NCBI RefSeq assembly: GCF_020131355.1
Contig: NZ_JAHLEL010000047.1
Coordinates: 310,001 to 374,000 of the forward strand
Length of the DNA stretch: 64,000 bases
DNA from: Pseudonocardia sp. ICBG1293
GTDB taxonomy: Bacteria; Actinomycetota; Actinomycetes; Mycobacteriales; Pseudonocardiaceae
Direction: 5' to 3'
Position numbers and translations under genes: made by a program. Positions 7,753-17,392 of this stretch are shown in pieces. Each line of letters starts with the position of its first letter. Within the stretch, counting starts at the first letter, position 1. Below the pieces are notes generated by a model that was not told where the DNA came from, did no database searches, and worked only from the letters and a program-made list of their open reading frames with translations.

Positions 7753-8591
7753 GGCGCTGCGGCGACGTCGGCGCCCGCCGCCGGCACCGGGTCGGCGGCG
7801 GGCGCGGAGGGTGCGCGGTCGGCGACCGCGTGCGCGACGCCGTCGACGTGCAGGATCTCTCCGGTCGTCGCCCCCAGCCACGGCGACAGCAGGACCACGG
7901 CGGCCCGGGCGACGGGGGTCGCGGAGTTGCGGTCCCAGCCCAGCGGGGCCCGCCGGGCCCACTCGTCCACCCCGTCCTCGCCGCCGACCTCCCGCGCGGC
8001 GAGGGTGGCGAGCGGGCCCGCGGCGACCAGGTTCACCCGGACCCCGTCGGGGCCGAGGTAGCAGGCCAGATAGCGGGCGCACGACTCGAGGGCGGCCTTC
8101 GCGACGCCCATCCAGTCGTAGCCGTACCAGGCCTGCGCGGCGTCGAAGTCCATCCCGACCACCGACGCGTCCGCGGAGAGCAGCGGCCGCAGCGCCGTCA
8201 CCAGTGACTGCAGGGAGTAGGCCGACACGTGGACCGCGGTCGCGGCCTCCTCCCAGGTGGTCTGCAGGAAGCGGCCGCCCAGCGCCCCGGGCGGCGCGTA
8301 CGCCACGGAGTGCACGACCCCGTCCAGCCGATCGGTGTGCTCCGCGACGCGCGCGGCCAGGCTGTCGAGCTGGGCCCGGTCGGTCACGTCGAGCTCCAGC
8401 ACCGGCGGCGGGTCGGGCAGCCTGCGGGCGATCCGGGTCACCAGCGACATCCGGCCGTACCCGGCGAGCAGTACCCGCGCCCCCTGTTCCTGGGCGACGC
8501 GTGCGGTGTGGAATGCGATGGAAGCCTCGGTGATGACCCCGGTGACCAGGATCGTCCGCCCGGCCAGCAGGCCCGGCCCGTTCGCCGTCAC
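7749..8591 (-). CDS. InhA/FabI-like enoyl-ACP reductase
   Basis: 280 aa from GTG at 8591 with GAGGAGAGGA upstream. It is strongly InhA-like throughout: ILVTGVITEASIAFHTARVA (NADH site), LELDV, DGVVHSVAYAP, VGMDFD, the catalytic pair YDWMGVAK (Tyr-x6-Lys) and VNLVAAGPLATLA, then ATPVARAAVVLLSPWLGATT. Enoyl-ACP reductases perform the last reduction in FAS-II elongation; InhA itself prefers long acyl chains. The C-terminal tail after HAVADR is an extra Ala/Pro-rich stretch. In this locus it may help build the lipid tail. Alternatively it could be a resistant second copy of a drug target, since InhA-type enzymes are antibiotic targets. The sequence alone does not decide between these. Confidence 0.85.
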   Translation of the reverse strand: MTANGPGLLAGRTILVTGVITEASIAFHTARVAQEQGARVLLAGYGRMSLVTRIARRLPDPPPVLELDVTDRAQLDSLAARVAEHTDRLDGVVHSVAYAPPGALGGRFLQTTWEEAATAVHVSAYSLQSLVTALRPLLSADASVVGMDFDAAQAWYGYDWMGVAKAALESCARYLACYLGPDGVRVNLVAAGPLATLAAREVGGEDGVDEWARRAPLGWDRNSATPVARAAVVLLSPWLGATTGEILHVDGVAHAVADRAPSAPAADPVPAAGADVAAAP

Positions 8592-8637
8592 GCTGATCGT
8601 CCTCTCCTCGTGTGTGCCACGGACACGACCGTGGGTG

Positions 8638-9309
8638 TCAGCCCGAGCCGGTCGGCTCGGCGCTCCCGCCGCCCGCGTCCTCGTCGGAGCGGCTGTCGAT
8701 CGCACGGCACCGCGGCGCCGCGGCGAACGACGCCTCGATCTCCGGCACCCGCGAGATCGCCCTGGCCAGCATCGGGCCCGCGGTGAAGCCGGACTGGGCG
8801 GCCCGCGCGACCTGGACGTAGCCGATCGTCCCGGACCGGTCCGACTCGGCCACGAAGTCGGCCGACTTGGCCAGCGACTCCCGTCGGTCCTCGACGATCC
8901 CGGTGACCTCGTCGAGCACCCGGGCACCGTCCTCGACCGGCGGCGGTCCGAGCCGCCGGACGTCCTCCCCCAGCCCGGCGACGGCGCCCTCGACCTCCCG
9001 CACCTGGTCGGCCAGCACCTGCCGCAGCTCCGGTATCCGGGCCGGGTCGAAGGTCCGCTGCCGGGTGGCGACGGCCGACACCTCGCCCACCGCCTCGCAC
9101 AGGTCCCCGGTCCAGCGCTGCATCGCACCGGACTCCGCACCCGGCGGCTCGCCGGACGCGGAGTCGCCCGATCCGGCGGCCGAACCGGTCGGCAGGGCGT
9201 CCAGCCCCTCCTGCAGCGGACCGCACCCGCTCAGCACCAGCACCGCGACTCCCGCGACGGCCACCCGGGCCGCGCGGCTCCCGGTTCGTGCGGACGGTCG
9301 CCGGATCAT
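8638..9309 (-). CDS. Putative lipoprotein, unknown function
   Basis: 223 aa from ATG at 9309, which has GAGGAGG a few bases ahead. The N-terminus has twin arginines and a hydrophobic core VAVAGVAVLVLSGC with a lipobox Cys, so it should be exported and lipid-anchored. The mature part is mostly helical and charged (ELRQVLADQVREVEGAVAGL, RVLDEVTGIVEDRRESLAKS) and ends in a low-complexity Gly/Ser tail. No enzyme motif was recognised. It resembles the generic small actinobacterial lipoproteins that have a four-helix-like region. It lies inside the leftward gene string between the biotin carrier and the enoyl reductase. Confidence 0.6.
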   Translation of the reverse strand: MIRRPSARTGSRAARVAVAGVAVLVLSGCGPLQEGLDALPTGSAAGSGDSASGEPPGAESGAMQRWTGDLCEAVGEVSAVATRQRTFDPARIPELRQVLADQVREVEGAVAGLGEDVRRLGPPPVEDGARVLDEVTGIVEDRRESLAKSADFVAESDRSGTIGYVQVARAAQSGFTAGPMLARAISRVPEIEASFAAAPRCRAIDSRSDEDAGGGSAEPTGSG

Positions 9310-9426
9310 GAGCCCTCCTCGTTCGGCGCGCGACCGGGTCGGTGTCGCCGCCACCACGTCCCAGCGTGCAGAACGGCCCGGGCCGTGTCGTCTGTCTTTC
9401 GGAGGAGCAGCCCCGACCCGGTGCGC

Positions 9427-9678
9427 TCATCGGGGCGGCCGCCCGGCCCCGGCGCGGGAGACGTCCATCGTCACCAGCGCCGTGCCGGTCCGCACGAAGT
9501 CGCCGCATCCGACATGGACCCCGGTGACGACCCCCTCGTGCGGGGCGAGCACCGGGATCTCCATCTTCATCGACTCCAGCAGCGCGACGGTCTCCCCCGC
9601 GGCGACGGCACGACCCGGCGTGCAGTGGAGCTCCAGCACGACCGCGGGGATCTCGGCGGTCAGGGCGTTCTCGGTCAT
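9427..9678 (-). CDS. Stand-alone biotin carboxyl carrier protein
   Basis: 83 aa, a single biotinyl/lipoyl domain. The biotin attachment motif is ESMKMEI (lysine between two methionines), followed by LAPHEGVVTGVHVGCGDFVR. It carries CO2 between a biotin carboxylase and the carboxyltransferase encoded just upstream (its stop is 18 bases away). No biotin carboxylase gene is in the window, so a housekeeping subunit would have to serve. The pair is probably used to make malonyl-CoA or another carboxylated acyl-CoA extender for this locus. Confidence 0.85.
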   Translation of the reverse strand: MTENALTAEIPAVVLELHCTPGRAVAAGETVALLESMKMEIPVLAPHEGVVTGVHVGCGDFVRTGTALVTMDVSRAGAGRPPR

Positions 9679-9696
9679 GCGGTTCTCCGTCCGGGG

Positions 9697-11142
9697 TCAC
9701 AGCGGGATGTTCGAGTGCCTGCCGCGGCGCGGCGGGTGGGCGCCCCGGGTCGCGCGCAGCGCCTCGATCACCGCGGCCCGGGTCCGGTCCGGTTCGACGA
9801 TCTCGTCGACCAGGCCGAGCCGCAGCGCCTCCGCCAGCCCGCCGGTGGCGGCCACGTGGTCGGACTCCAGCTCGCGGGCCCGCCGCTCGGGGTCGGCGTG
9901 GTCACGCAGTTCGCGACGGTGCAGGATGCGGACCGCAGCGGGCGCGCCCATCACCGCGATCTCGGCGTCCGGCCAGGCGAGCACCCGGTCGGCACCCAGG
10001 CCACGGCAGTTCATCGCGATGTAGGCGCCGCCGAACGCCTTGCGCAGGACCACCGTCACCGACGGGACCGTCGCCTCGGCGAAGGCGTGCAGCAGCTTCG
10101 CGCAGCGGCGCACGACGCCGTCCCACTCCTGCTCGACGCCCGGCAGGTACCCGGGGACGTCGACCAGCACCAGCAGCGGGATCCCGAAGCCGTCGCACAT
10201 CCGCACGAAGCGGGCGGCCTTCTCCGCGGCCAGCGCGTCCAGGCAGCCGCCCTTGCGCAGCGGGTTGTTCGCGACGACCCCCACCCGGTGCCCGCCCAGC
10301 CGGCCGAGGGTGGTGACGATGTTCGGCGCCCAGTCCCGGTGCAGCTCGACCGGGCCGGGGTCGAGCAGCCGCGCCAGCAGCCCGCGCATGTCGTAGGCCC
10401 GGCGCGGGCTCGCCGGGAGCAGGTCCGACAGCGGGTGCTCGCCCCCGGTGCGGACGCCGGTGGGCACGGCCGTGTCCCGCGGCGCCCGGGCCGGGCGGAG
10501 CAGCGCGACCAGGTCACGGACCGCCTCGATCGCCCCGGCCTCGTCGTCGCAGTGGTGCACGACGCCGCTGCGGGCGGCGTGGACGTCCGCGCCCCCGAGC
10601 TCGGCAGGGGTGATCTCCTCACCGGTCACGGCGCGGACGACGTCCGGCCCGGTGACGAACATCCGTGCCTGCGGGGTCGCGACCACGACGTCGGTGAGCG
10701 CGGGCCCGTAGGCCGCGACGCCGGCGGCGGGCCCCACCACGAGCGAGATCTGCGGGACCACCCCGGACGCCGCCGTCATCGCGGCGAAGATCTGTGCGAC
10801 GGCGTGCAGGCTCTGCGCGCCGTCCTGCAGCCGGGCGCCCGAGGAGTGCCAGATCCCGACGACGGGGACCCGGTGCGCGACGGCGGCGTCGTAGGCCGCG
10901 ACGACGGCGGCGCAGACCTCGGTGCCGAGCGCCCCGGCCGCGACCCGGGGGTCCAGTGCGAACACCACGCAGGCTGCGCCCCGCACCTGCAGGTGGGCCC
11001 ACGCCGCCCCGTCGCAGTCGTGCACCCGGCGCGGCCGCGTGCCGGGATCGGCCAGCAGCGCGAGCCGGGCGACCGGGTCACGCGGATCGGCCGGGTCGGC
11101 GGCGGGCTCCCGATCGGGACGGGCCCGGACGGCCTGGCTCAT
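9697..11142 (-). CDS. Acyl-CoA carboxylase beta subunit (carboxyltransferase)
   Basis: 481 aa from ATG at 11142, overlapping the methyltransferase stop (ATGA). Two crotonase-like halves are visible: the N-terminal half with HSSGARLQDGAQSL, GPAAGVAAYGPALTDVVV and FVTGPDVVRAVTGEEIT, and the C-terminal half with VGVVANNPLRKGGCLDALAA, LVDVPGYLPGVEQEWDGVVR, KAFGGAYIAM and AEIAVMGAPAAVRIL. This is the arrangement of PccB/AccD5-type subunits, which transfer CO2 from biotin to acetyl- or propionyl-CoA. The next gene downstream encodes the biotin carrier. Acyl specificity was not deduced. It very likely supplies extender units to the ketosynthase. Confidence 0.85.
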   Translation of the reverse strand: MSQAVRARPDREPAADPADPRDPVARLALLADPGTRPRRVHDCDGAAWAHLQVRGAACVVFALDPRVAAGALGTEVCAAVVAAYDAAVAHRVPVVGIWHSSGARLQDGAQSLHAVAQIFAAMTAASGVVPQISLVVGPAAGVAAYGPALTDVVVATPQARMFVTGPDVVRAVTGEEITPAELGGADVHAARSGVVHHCDDEAGAIEAVRDLVALLRPARAPRDTAVPTGVRTGGEHPLSDLLPASPRRAYDMRGLLARLLDPGPVELHRDWAPNIVTTLGRLGGHRVGVVANNPLRKGGCLDALAAEKAARFVRMCDGFGIPLLVLVDVPGYLPGVEQEWDGVVRRCAKLLHAFAEATVPSVTVVLRKAFGGAYIAMNCRGLGADRVLAWPDAEIAVMGAPAAVRILHRRELRDHADPERRARELESDHVAATGGLAEALRLGLVDEIVEPDRTRAAVIEALRATRGAHPPRRGRHSNIPL

Positions 11143-12347
11143 CGGACGGCCCCCCGCACGTCCGGCTCCCGGTCCCCGCCGGCGTCGGCGGGCTCGGGGA
11201 ACAGGGTGCGGTGGAAGGCGTCGGCCCGGAACCCACCGCCGTGGTAGGGCGAGTCCCAGTCGATGACGGCGCGCGGCGTGCCGTCGGCGGCGAGCACCCG
11301 GCCCTGCAGCCGGTAGTCGGGGTGGAGCCCGTCCGGGCTGGGGGCCCAGGCGAAGTCGACCTCGACGCGGTCGCCGCCGCGCACGGCGACCGGGCCGTCC
11401 GTGGCCGGCACCCAGACCGGGAACCAGCTGGTGGACGCCGCGGTCGAGTCGATCGGTGGGGCGTCCTCGGCGACCCAGAGGCGCACCCCGAGCGCGAGGC
11501 CGTGCAGCGTCCCGTCGTGGCGGACGGTGAGGGTGCCGGAGTCCCGGCCGTAGGTCGCCGCCCGGGCCCGGTGCAGGTCCAGGTCCTCGACCTGGATCTG
11601 GTCGGTGAGGTAGGGGACGCACCGCAGGCCGGACACGCAGGTGCGGACGTCGAACGGGCCGCCCATCACCTGGAAGATCGATTCCAGGTAGCGGACGTGG
11701 TCGCGCTCGTAGGCGGTGATGCCGTCCGGGGCGATGCCGGACAGGTCGACGCCGCCGATCGTGGTGGCGCACCGGTGCGGCACGAAGCGGGCGTCCGGGA
11801 CCAGGTAGCGCTCCCGGGCGCTGTTGAGCACCGCGGCGGCACCCTCCGAGCCGCCGATGCACCCGATGATCTCGGAGATGCAGATCTCGACACGCTCGGG
11901 CAGGACGACCGAGGACGTGGACCCCTCCAGCACCGTGATCCGGTCGGCCAGGCCCGCCGCGGCGATCGTCTCGCGCGCCGCGGCGGCGTTCGCCGCCATC
12001 TCCTCGATCGCGTACACGTGCCGGGCTCCCGCGCGGGCCGCCTCGACGGCCCACAGCGCCTCCCGGCCGGTGCCGATGTCGACGACGGTCCGGCCCGGGA
12101 CGGCCGCCGCGATGGCCGCGCGGTAGGCCCCGTTGCGGACCTCGGCGCGGCCCATGAGCTCGTACGCCGCGTCGTCGTAGACCGGGTACTCGCCGAGCGA
12201 GGCGATGACGACGCCGATCGGGTCCTCGGCGGCCTCGGCGACGCGGACGTCGACCGGGGTGCCGGGGAGATCGAGGCGGACGAGGCCGGGTCCGGCCGGG
12301 GTGCGGGGGTCGGTGCGGGTCGGGTGGGGCTCGGTGGTTCCGGTCAT
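11139..12347 (-). CDS. SAM-dependent methyltransferase, PRMT-like
   Basis: 402 aa from ATG at 12347, preceded by AGGAGGA. The SAM-binding fold is clear: VVDIGTGREALWAVEAARAG (motif I) and HVYAIEEMAANAAAARETI. A segment EICISEIIGCIGGSEG sits where protein arginine methyltransferases have the double-E loop. The C-terminal half (LRCVPYLTDQIQVEDLDLH, then LHGLALGVRLWVAED, then FAWAPSPDGLHPDYRLQGRV) looks like the PRMT beta-barrel. It may methylate a carboxyl, hydroxyl or amine of the peptide product or a precursor; this is inference from location. It is transcribed with the type II thioesterase (49 bases upstream) and the carboxyltransferase. Confidence 0.7.
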   Translation of the reverse strand: MTGTTEPHPTRTDPRTPAGPGLVRLDLPGTPVDVRVAEAAEDPIGVVIASLGEYPVYDDAAYELMGRAEVRNGAYRAAIAAAVPGRTVVDIGTGREALWAVEAARAGARHVYAIEEMAANAAAARETIAAAGLADRITVLEGSTSSVVLPERVEICISEIIGCIGGSEGAAAVLNSARERYLVPDARFVPHRCATTIGGVDLSGIAPDGITAYERDHVRYLESIFQVMGGPFDVRTCVSGLRCVPYLTDQIQVEDLDLHRARAATYGRDSGTLTVRHDGTLHGLALGVRLWVAEDAPPIDSTAASTSWFPVWVPATDGPVAVRGGDRVEVDFAWAPSPDGLHPDYRLQGRVLAADGTPRAVIDWDSPYHGGGFRADAFHRTLFPEPADAGGDREPDVRGAVR

Positions 12348-12396
12348 CGTTCCTCCTGCGGGGCCGTGCGGTCGGCGGGACACCGGTACCGACGGC

Positions 12397-13182
12397 TCAG
12401 GCGATCGGGTGGGGTGCGGTGCGGTGGTGGCGGCGCAGGAGACCGGTCAGCGCCGACCAGACCCCCGCCTCGTCGTCGTCGAGGTAGAAGTGGGCGCCCG
12501 GGAAGGTGCGGAGCTCGGCGAGCCGCCCCCCGGCGGTGAATCCCGCCCAGGCCGCGGCCCCGTCCGCGTCGACGTCGGGATCGTCGGCGCCGTGGAACAC
12601 CGCCAGCGGGACGGCGGTGCGCGGCGGCGACGCGCCGGCGTAGGACTCGATCAGTGCGAAGTCGGCCCGGACCACCGGTAGCAGCAGTTCCCGCAGCTCC
12701 GGGACGGTGCGCAGGATGCTCGGACCGCCCGCGAGCCGGTCGAGCTCGTCGAGCAGCGCGGCGTCGTCGGACGCGGCGACGCCCCGCGAGCGGTAGCGCC
12801 CCGGGGCCGGGTGCCCCGACACGACGACCAGTGCGGGCGGGCACCCGCGCTCCTCCAGCCGCAGGGCGGCCTCGAAGGCCAGCGCCGCGCCCATGCTGTG
12901 CCCGAACAACACCGTCGGTGCGGCGGTCAACGGCGCGCAGGCCGCGGCGATCTCCTCGGCCATCGCGGCCGGGTCGGTGAGCGGGGGCTCACCGAACCGG
13001 GACTCCCGTCCCGGGTACTGCACGCGGTGCACGACCGCGTGCCCGGCGAGCCCGCCGGGCCACCGGCGGAACGAGGCTGCCGAGCCTCCCGCCCAGGGCA
13101 GGCAGACCAGGTTCGGCAGCCGGCCGGTGTCCGTCCCGGCCTCCGGTGGACGCAGCCAGGAGCCCGCGGACGCCGCCGTCAC
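12397..13182 (-). CDS. Type II thioesterase (NRPS editing)
   Basis: 261 aa from GTG at 13182, overlapping the MbtH stop (GTGA). It shows the typical TEII order: LVCLPWAGGSAASFRRW, VQYPGRESRFGEPP, the nucleophile in LFGHSMGAALAFE, the acid region AVFHGADDPDVD and the His in FPGAHFYLDDD. Such enzymes clear misprimed or stalled acyl groups from carrier domains. Its position directly after the TE-bearing NRPS and MbtH supports this role. Confidence 0.9.
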   Translation of the reverse strand: MTAASAGSWLRPPEAGTDTGRLPNLVCLPWAGGSAASFRRWPGGLAGHAVVHRVQYPGRESRFGEPPLTDPAAMAEEIAAACAPLTAAPTVLFGHSMGAALAFEAALRLEERGCPPALVVVSGHPAPGRYRSRGVAASDDAALLDELDRLAGGPSILRTVPELRELLLPVVRADFALIESYAGASPPRTAVPLAVFHGADDPDVDADGAAAWAGFTAGGRLAELRTFPGAHFYLDDDEAGVWSALTGLLRRHHRTAPHPIA

Positions 13183-13400
13183 CTCTCGCCCATGGCGCGG
13201 ATCAGGCTCAGCGGGCGCAGGTCGGTCCAGTTGCGCTCGATGTGGTCGAGGCAGTCCGCACGCGTGGCGCCGTCCGGTCCGCCGTGGACGATCCGCCAGC
13301 CGTCCGGCACCGCGGCGAACACGGGCCAGAGCGAGTGCTGGTTCTCGTCGTTGACCAGGACGAAGAAGGTGCCGCTCTCGTCGTCGAACGGGTTGGTCAT
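13179..13400 (-). CDS. mbtH: MbtH-like protein
   Basis: 73 aa with the complete family signature: NPFDDESGTFFVLVNDENQH, SLWPVFAAVPDGW, RADCLDHIERNWTDLRP and SL. MbtH proteins bind adenylation domains and are needed for their solubility or activity. It overlaps the NRPS3 stop (ATGA at 13397-13400) and the TEII start, so all three are translationally coupled. Confidence 0.95.
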   Translation of the reverse strand: MTNPFDDESGTFFVLVNDENQHSLWPVFAAVPDGWRIVHGGPDGATRADCLDHIERNWTDLRPLSLIRAMGER

Positions 13401-16400
13401 CCTCGGATCCCCCTCGGAGTGGTGGGTGTGGTGGTGCCGGGTCCGGACCCGGCGGCCGGGCGCTCGGCGAGCACCCGGTTGATCGTGGTGGCCACCTGGG
13501 CCAGTACCTCGGGTGCGGAGAGCTCGTCGTGCCGGCGCCCGGTCGCGACGCAGCGGAGCTCGCCGGTGACGTAGGGCGCCCACTGCTCGGGCCGGTACCC
13601 CCGCCGGGCGGGTGCTCGGCGGTGAACAACAGCATCGGTCCGGTGTGCACGCCCGGGGTGGCGTCGACCAGTGCACCGGTCGTGGCGACGTAGGTGTCCA
13701 GGACCCGGTGGGCGGTGGTGTCGTCGAGCCACTCGGGGTCGCCGAGCTCGGCCCGCACCAGCTGCACCGCGGTGCTCCGGTCCGCGCCCGGTGCGAGCCC
13801 CGCGTCGGCGAGCACCGACGACCCGCCCGCGTCCGCCAGCGTGGTGTGCGGGTAGGCGTCGAGCACGGCGAGCAGCTCGACCTCCTCACCGTCGGCCTGC
13901 AGCTGCACCGCCATCTCGTGGGCGATCCGGCCGCCGACCGACCAGCCCAGCAGCCGGTACGGCCCGTGCGGCCGCACGGCGCGGATCCGCCGGACGAAGT
14001 CCGCGGCCCGCGTGGTGAGCGCGCCCGGGCCGGCGGGGACGGCCGTCTCCGGGGCGCTGAGCTCGGGCGCCTGCAGACCCCACACCGGGATCGCCGGGTC
14101 GAGGCCGCGCAGCAGCCCCAGGTAGCACCAGCTCAGGCCGGCGCCCGGGTGCACGCAGAACAGCGGCGTCGCCGTGCCGCCCGGCCGCAGCACCAGCCGC
14201 GGGTCCAGCGGGCTCACCGGGGCACCGGCGCGGTCGACGGCGTGCGTGCCCGCGCCGAGGCGGGCCGCCAGCGCCGCGGGGGTCGGCGCGGCGAGCACCG
14301 CGGGCACGTCGACGCTGACCCCGAGCGCCGCGGTGAGCTCGGCGGCGACGCGCAGTACGAGCAGGGAGTGCCCGCCGAGGGCGAAGAAGTCGTCGTCGGC
14401 GCCGACCCTGGCCGCACCGAGCACCCCCGCGAACACCGAGCAGATCACCGCCTCGGTGGTGGTCCGCGCCCCGCGTCCGGTGCCGGACACCTGCTGCGGG
14501 GCGGGCAGCGCGGCCCGGTCGAGCTTGCCGTGCACACCGACCGGCAGCGCCCCGACGACGATCACCGAGGCCGGGACCTGGGCGTCGGGCAGCCGGGTGG
14601 CGAGTGCCGCGCGCAGCGCGTCCGGGTCCGGGTCCGGGGCGCCCGGCTCGCCCACCACGTAGCCGGCCAGCGCCGGGGCGCCGGTGGGGTCGGTGACGAC
14701 GAGGACCGCGGCGGCCGCGATCCCGGCGCAGCGGGCCAGTGCGGCCTCGGTCTCCCCCGGCTCCACCCGCTGCCCGCGGATCTTGACCTGGTCGTCGGTG
14801 CGGCCCGCGTGCCGGAGCAGGCCGTCGGGACCCCACCAGGCCAGGTCCCCGGTGCGGTACATCCGGGTGCCCGGGGTGCCGTACGGATCGGCCACGAAGC
14901 GCCCCGCGGTGAGCCCGGGCCTGCCCCGGTAGCCGCGGGCCAGCTGGACCCCGGTGAGGTACAGCTCGCCGACGGTGCCCACCTCGACCTCGGCCAGCGC
15001 CGGGTCCAGTACCCGCAGACCGGTGTTCCAGACCGGCCCCCCGATGGGGACGTCGGTCCCCGGCGCGGGCCGGGGCAGGTCGACCGCGGTCACGTCGACG
15101 GCGGCCTCGGTGGGGCCGTAGAGGTTGTGCAGCGCGACGCCGGGCAGGGCCGCCAGGGTGCGGTCGCGCAGCGCCGGGGGCAGTCCTTCGCCGCTGCACA
15201 CGATCCGGTCCAGCACCCCGGCCACGCCGGCGGCGCGCTCCGGGGTGAGCGCGGCGAGGAATGCCTCCAGCATGGTGGGCACGAAGTGCACGGTGTCGAT
15301 CCGCTCGTGCACGATCCGGTCGGCCAGCGCGGCGGCGTCCCGGTGCTCCCCGGGCGCCGCGGTGACCACCGTCGCGCCCTGCAGCAGCGGCCAGACGAGC
15401 TCCCACACCGACACGTCGAACGTCGTGGGTGTCTTCTGCAGGACCCGCCGGCCCGGGGCGATCGGGTAGGCGTGCTGCATCCAGGCGAGCCGGTTGACCA
15501 TGGCGTCGTGGCTGACCCCGACGCCCTTCGGCGTGCCGGTGGAGCCGGAGGTGTACAGGACGTAGGCGAGGTCGGCGCCGCGCGGCCCGCCGCCGCGTTC
15601 GACGGCGGTGACCGGCCGCGGGTCGGGCGGGTCGGCGAGGTCGACGACGAACGCCGGGACACCGTGGACGTCCGCCGCCCCGGCGCGGTCGTCCGGTGCG
15701 ACGAGCACACCGACGGGCCGCGCGTCCTCCACCAGCGCGTCCCGCCGGCCCTGCGGGACGTCAGGGTCGAGCGGCAGGTAGGCGGCGCCCGCCAGCTGCA
15801 CCGCGACCAGGGCGACCATCAGCTCCGGCCCGCGGGGCAGCGCCAGCCCGACGAGGTCGTCGGGGCCGGTGCCCGCGGCCAGCAGCGTGCGGGCGACCCG
15901 GCGGGCGTGGCCGTGCAGCGCGTCGTAGGTGAGGGTCCGGCCGTCGGCGGAGCGCACCGCGACCTCGCCGGGATGGGCCAGCGCGGCGGCGGCGAGCAGG
16001 TCGGGCAGTGTGGCGGCCGGGACCCGGACCGGCTCACCGCGCCCCAGCGCCCTGGCCCGATCGCGGGTCGCGCCGTCGAGCAGGGCCAGCTGCCCGATCC
16101 GGGTGTCCGGGTCCGCGGCGGCCAGGGCCCGCACGGCGCCGCCCAGCAGGGTCACCAGCCGGGCCGCGGTCGCCGGGTCGAGCAGGTCCGGGTGGTGGTC
16201 GAGGCGGATCCGCAGCCGGGCGCCGGGCAGCGCCACCACGGTCAGCGGGTAGTGGGTGGAGTCGCGGGCCTCGACGTCGACGACGCGGACACCCGCTCCG
16301 GCGTCGGCCCCGGCGTCGGCGTCCCCGCCCGGGGTGCCGGGCAGGTTCTCGATCACCAGGGTGGTGTCGAACAGGGCGCCGCGGCCGAGGGTCCGCTGGA

Positions 16401-17391
16401 GCGAGCCGAGCCCGACGTGCTGGTGGTCCAGCAGCGCGGTCTGCCTGCGGTGGAGCCCGACCAGCGCGTCCCCCACCCGCAGCGCCGGACCGGTCGCGAC
16501 CCGGGTGGGCAGCGTACTGATGAACGGCCCGACGGCCCGCTCGACCCGGTCCAGGGCACCGGGGCGCCCGGACACGGTCGTGCCGAACAGCGCCTCGTCA
16601 CCGCCGGTGGCCCTGGCCAGCGCCAGCCCCCAGGCCAGCTGCAGCACCGTGGCCGGGGTGGTGGCGCTGCGCGCGGCCAGGTCCCGCCAGCCCGCGGTGG
16701 TGACCCCGTCGAACTCCAGCTCGGTACGGTCCGGCCGGGCGGCGGGCACACCCGCACCGCCACCGAGCAGAACCGGGTCGGCGCCGGCCAGCTCGTCCGC
16801 CCACACCGCCAGTGACGCCTCGCGGTCCTGGGCGCCGAGCCATTCGACGTAGCGGGCGAAGTCCGGGGTCGGACCCAGCCCGGACGGGCCGCCGTCGGCG
16901 GCGTGCAACGCGACCAGGTCCTCCAGCAGCACGGGCACCGACCACCCGTCGACGACGATGTGGTGCAGGGTCAGCACCAGCCGGGCGGCCGGGCCGGGCA
17001 GCAGGTGCAGCGCCGCCCGCAGCGGGAGGTCCCGGTCGAGCCGGAACCGGTGGCCGAGCTCGCCGGCCGCGAGCTCGCGGGAGCCGTCGCGCGCCCGGTC
17101 GGCGGGCCCGCCCGTCAGGTCGTGCACCGTCCACTCCGGAGCGGCGTGCGAGCGGACCGCGGCGACCGGCTCGTCGAGGCCCTCGTGCAGGAACAGGGTC
17201 CGCAGCACCCCGTGCCGCGCGACGAGCGCGGTCACCGCGCGCCGCCAGCGGTGCGGGTCGACCGGCCCGTCGAGCTCCAGGACGATCTGGACCAGGTACG
17301 GGTCGGCGCCCTCGGGGTTCTGCGCCGCGTGGAACAGCATCCCGGCCTGCAGCTCGGTGAGCCGGTGGATGTCGGCGATCGGTCGGGTCAT
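13397..17391 (-). CDS. NRPS 3: terminal module C-A(Ser)-T-TE (one apparent frameshift)
   Basis: About 1331 aa once one frameshift is corrected. The domains from the N-terminus are: C (DCL-like, LTELQAGMLFHA; active HHIVVDG), A (YTSGSTGTPKG), T (FFALGGHSLL, about 14400) and a TE with nucleophile GWSVGG and His in RRHDELSAPE. The A-domain pocket code read by alignment to GrsA is DVWHVSLVDK, an established Ser code. The DCL-type C domain fits the E domain that ends NRPS2. C-A(Ser)-T-TE is the same order as EntF, so release could involve the Ser hydroxyl, but macrocyclisation is not shown. At 13598-13602 the family sequence changes frame; one extra G in the G5 run (coding strand) restores EHPPGGGYRPEQWAPYVTGE. 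The stop overlaps mbtH. The start ATG 17391 lies one base after the NRPS2 stop codon. Confidence 0.85.
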
Positions 17392-17392
17392 G

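Noticed and set aside
12397..13396. NRPS3 as one protein continuing through the MbtH and TEII region
   Set aside because: This continuous frame exists only because of the base lost at 13598-13602; the C-terminal TE helix, MbtH and TEII are clearly separate coding units with overlaps.
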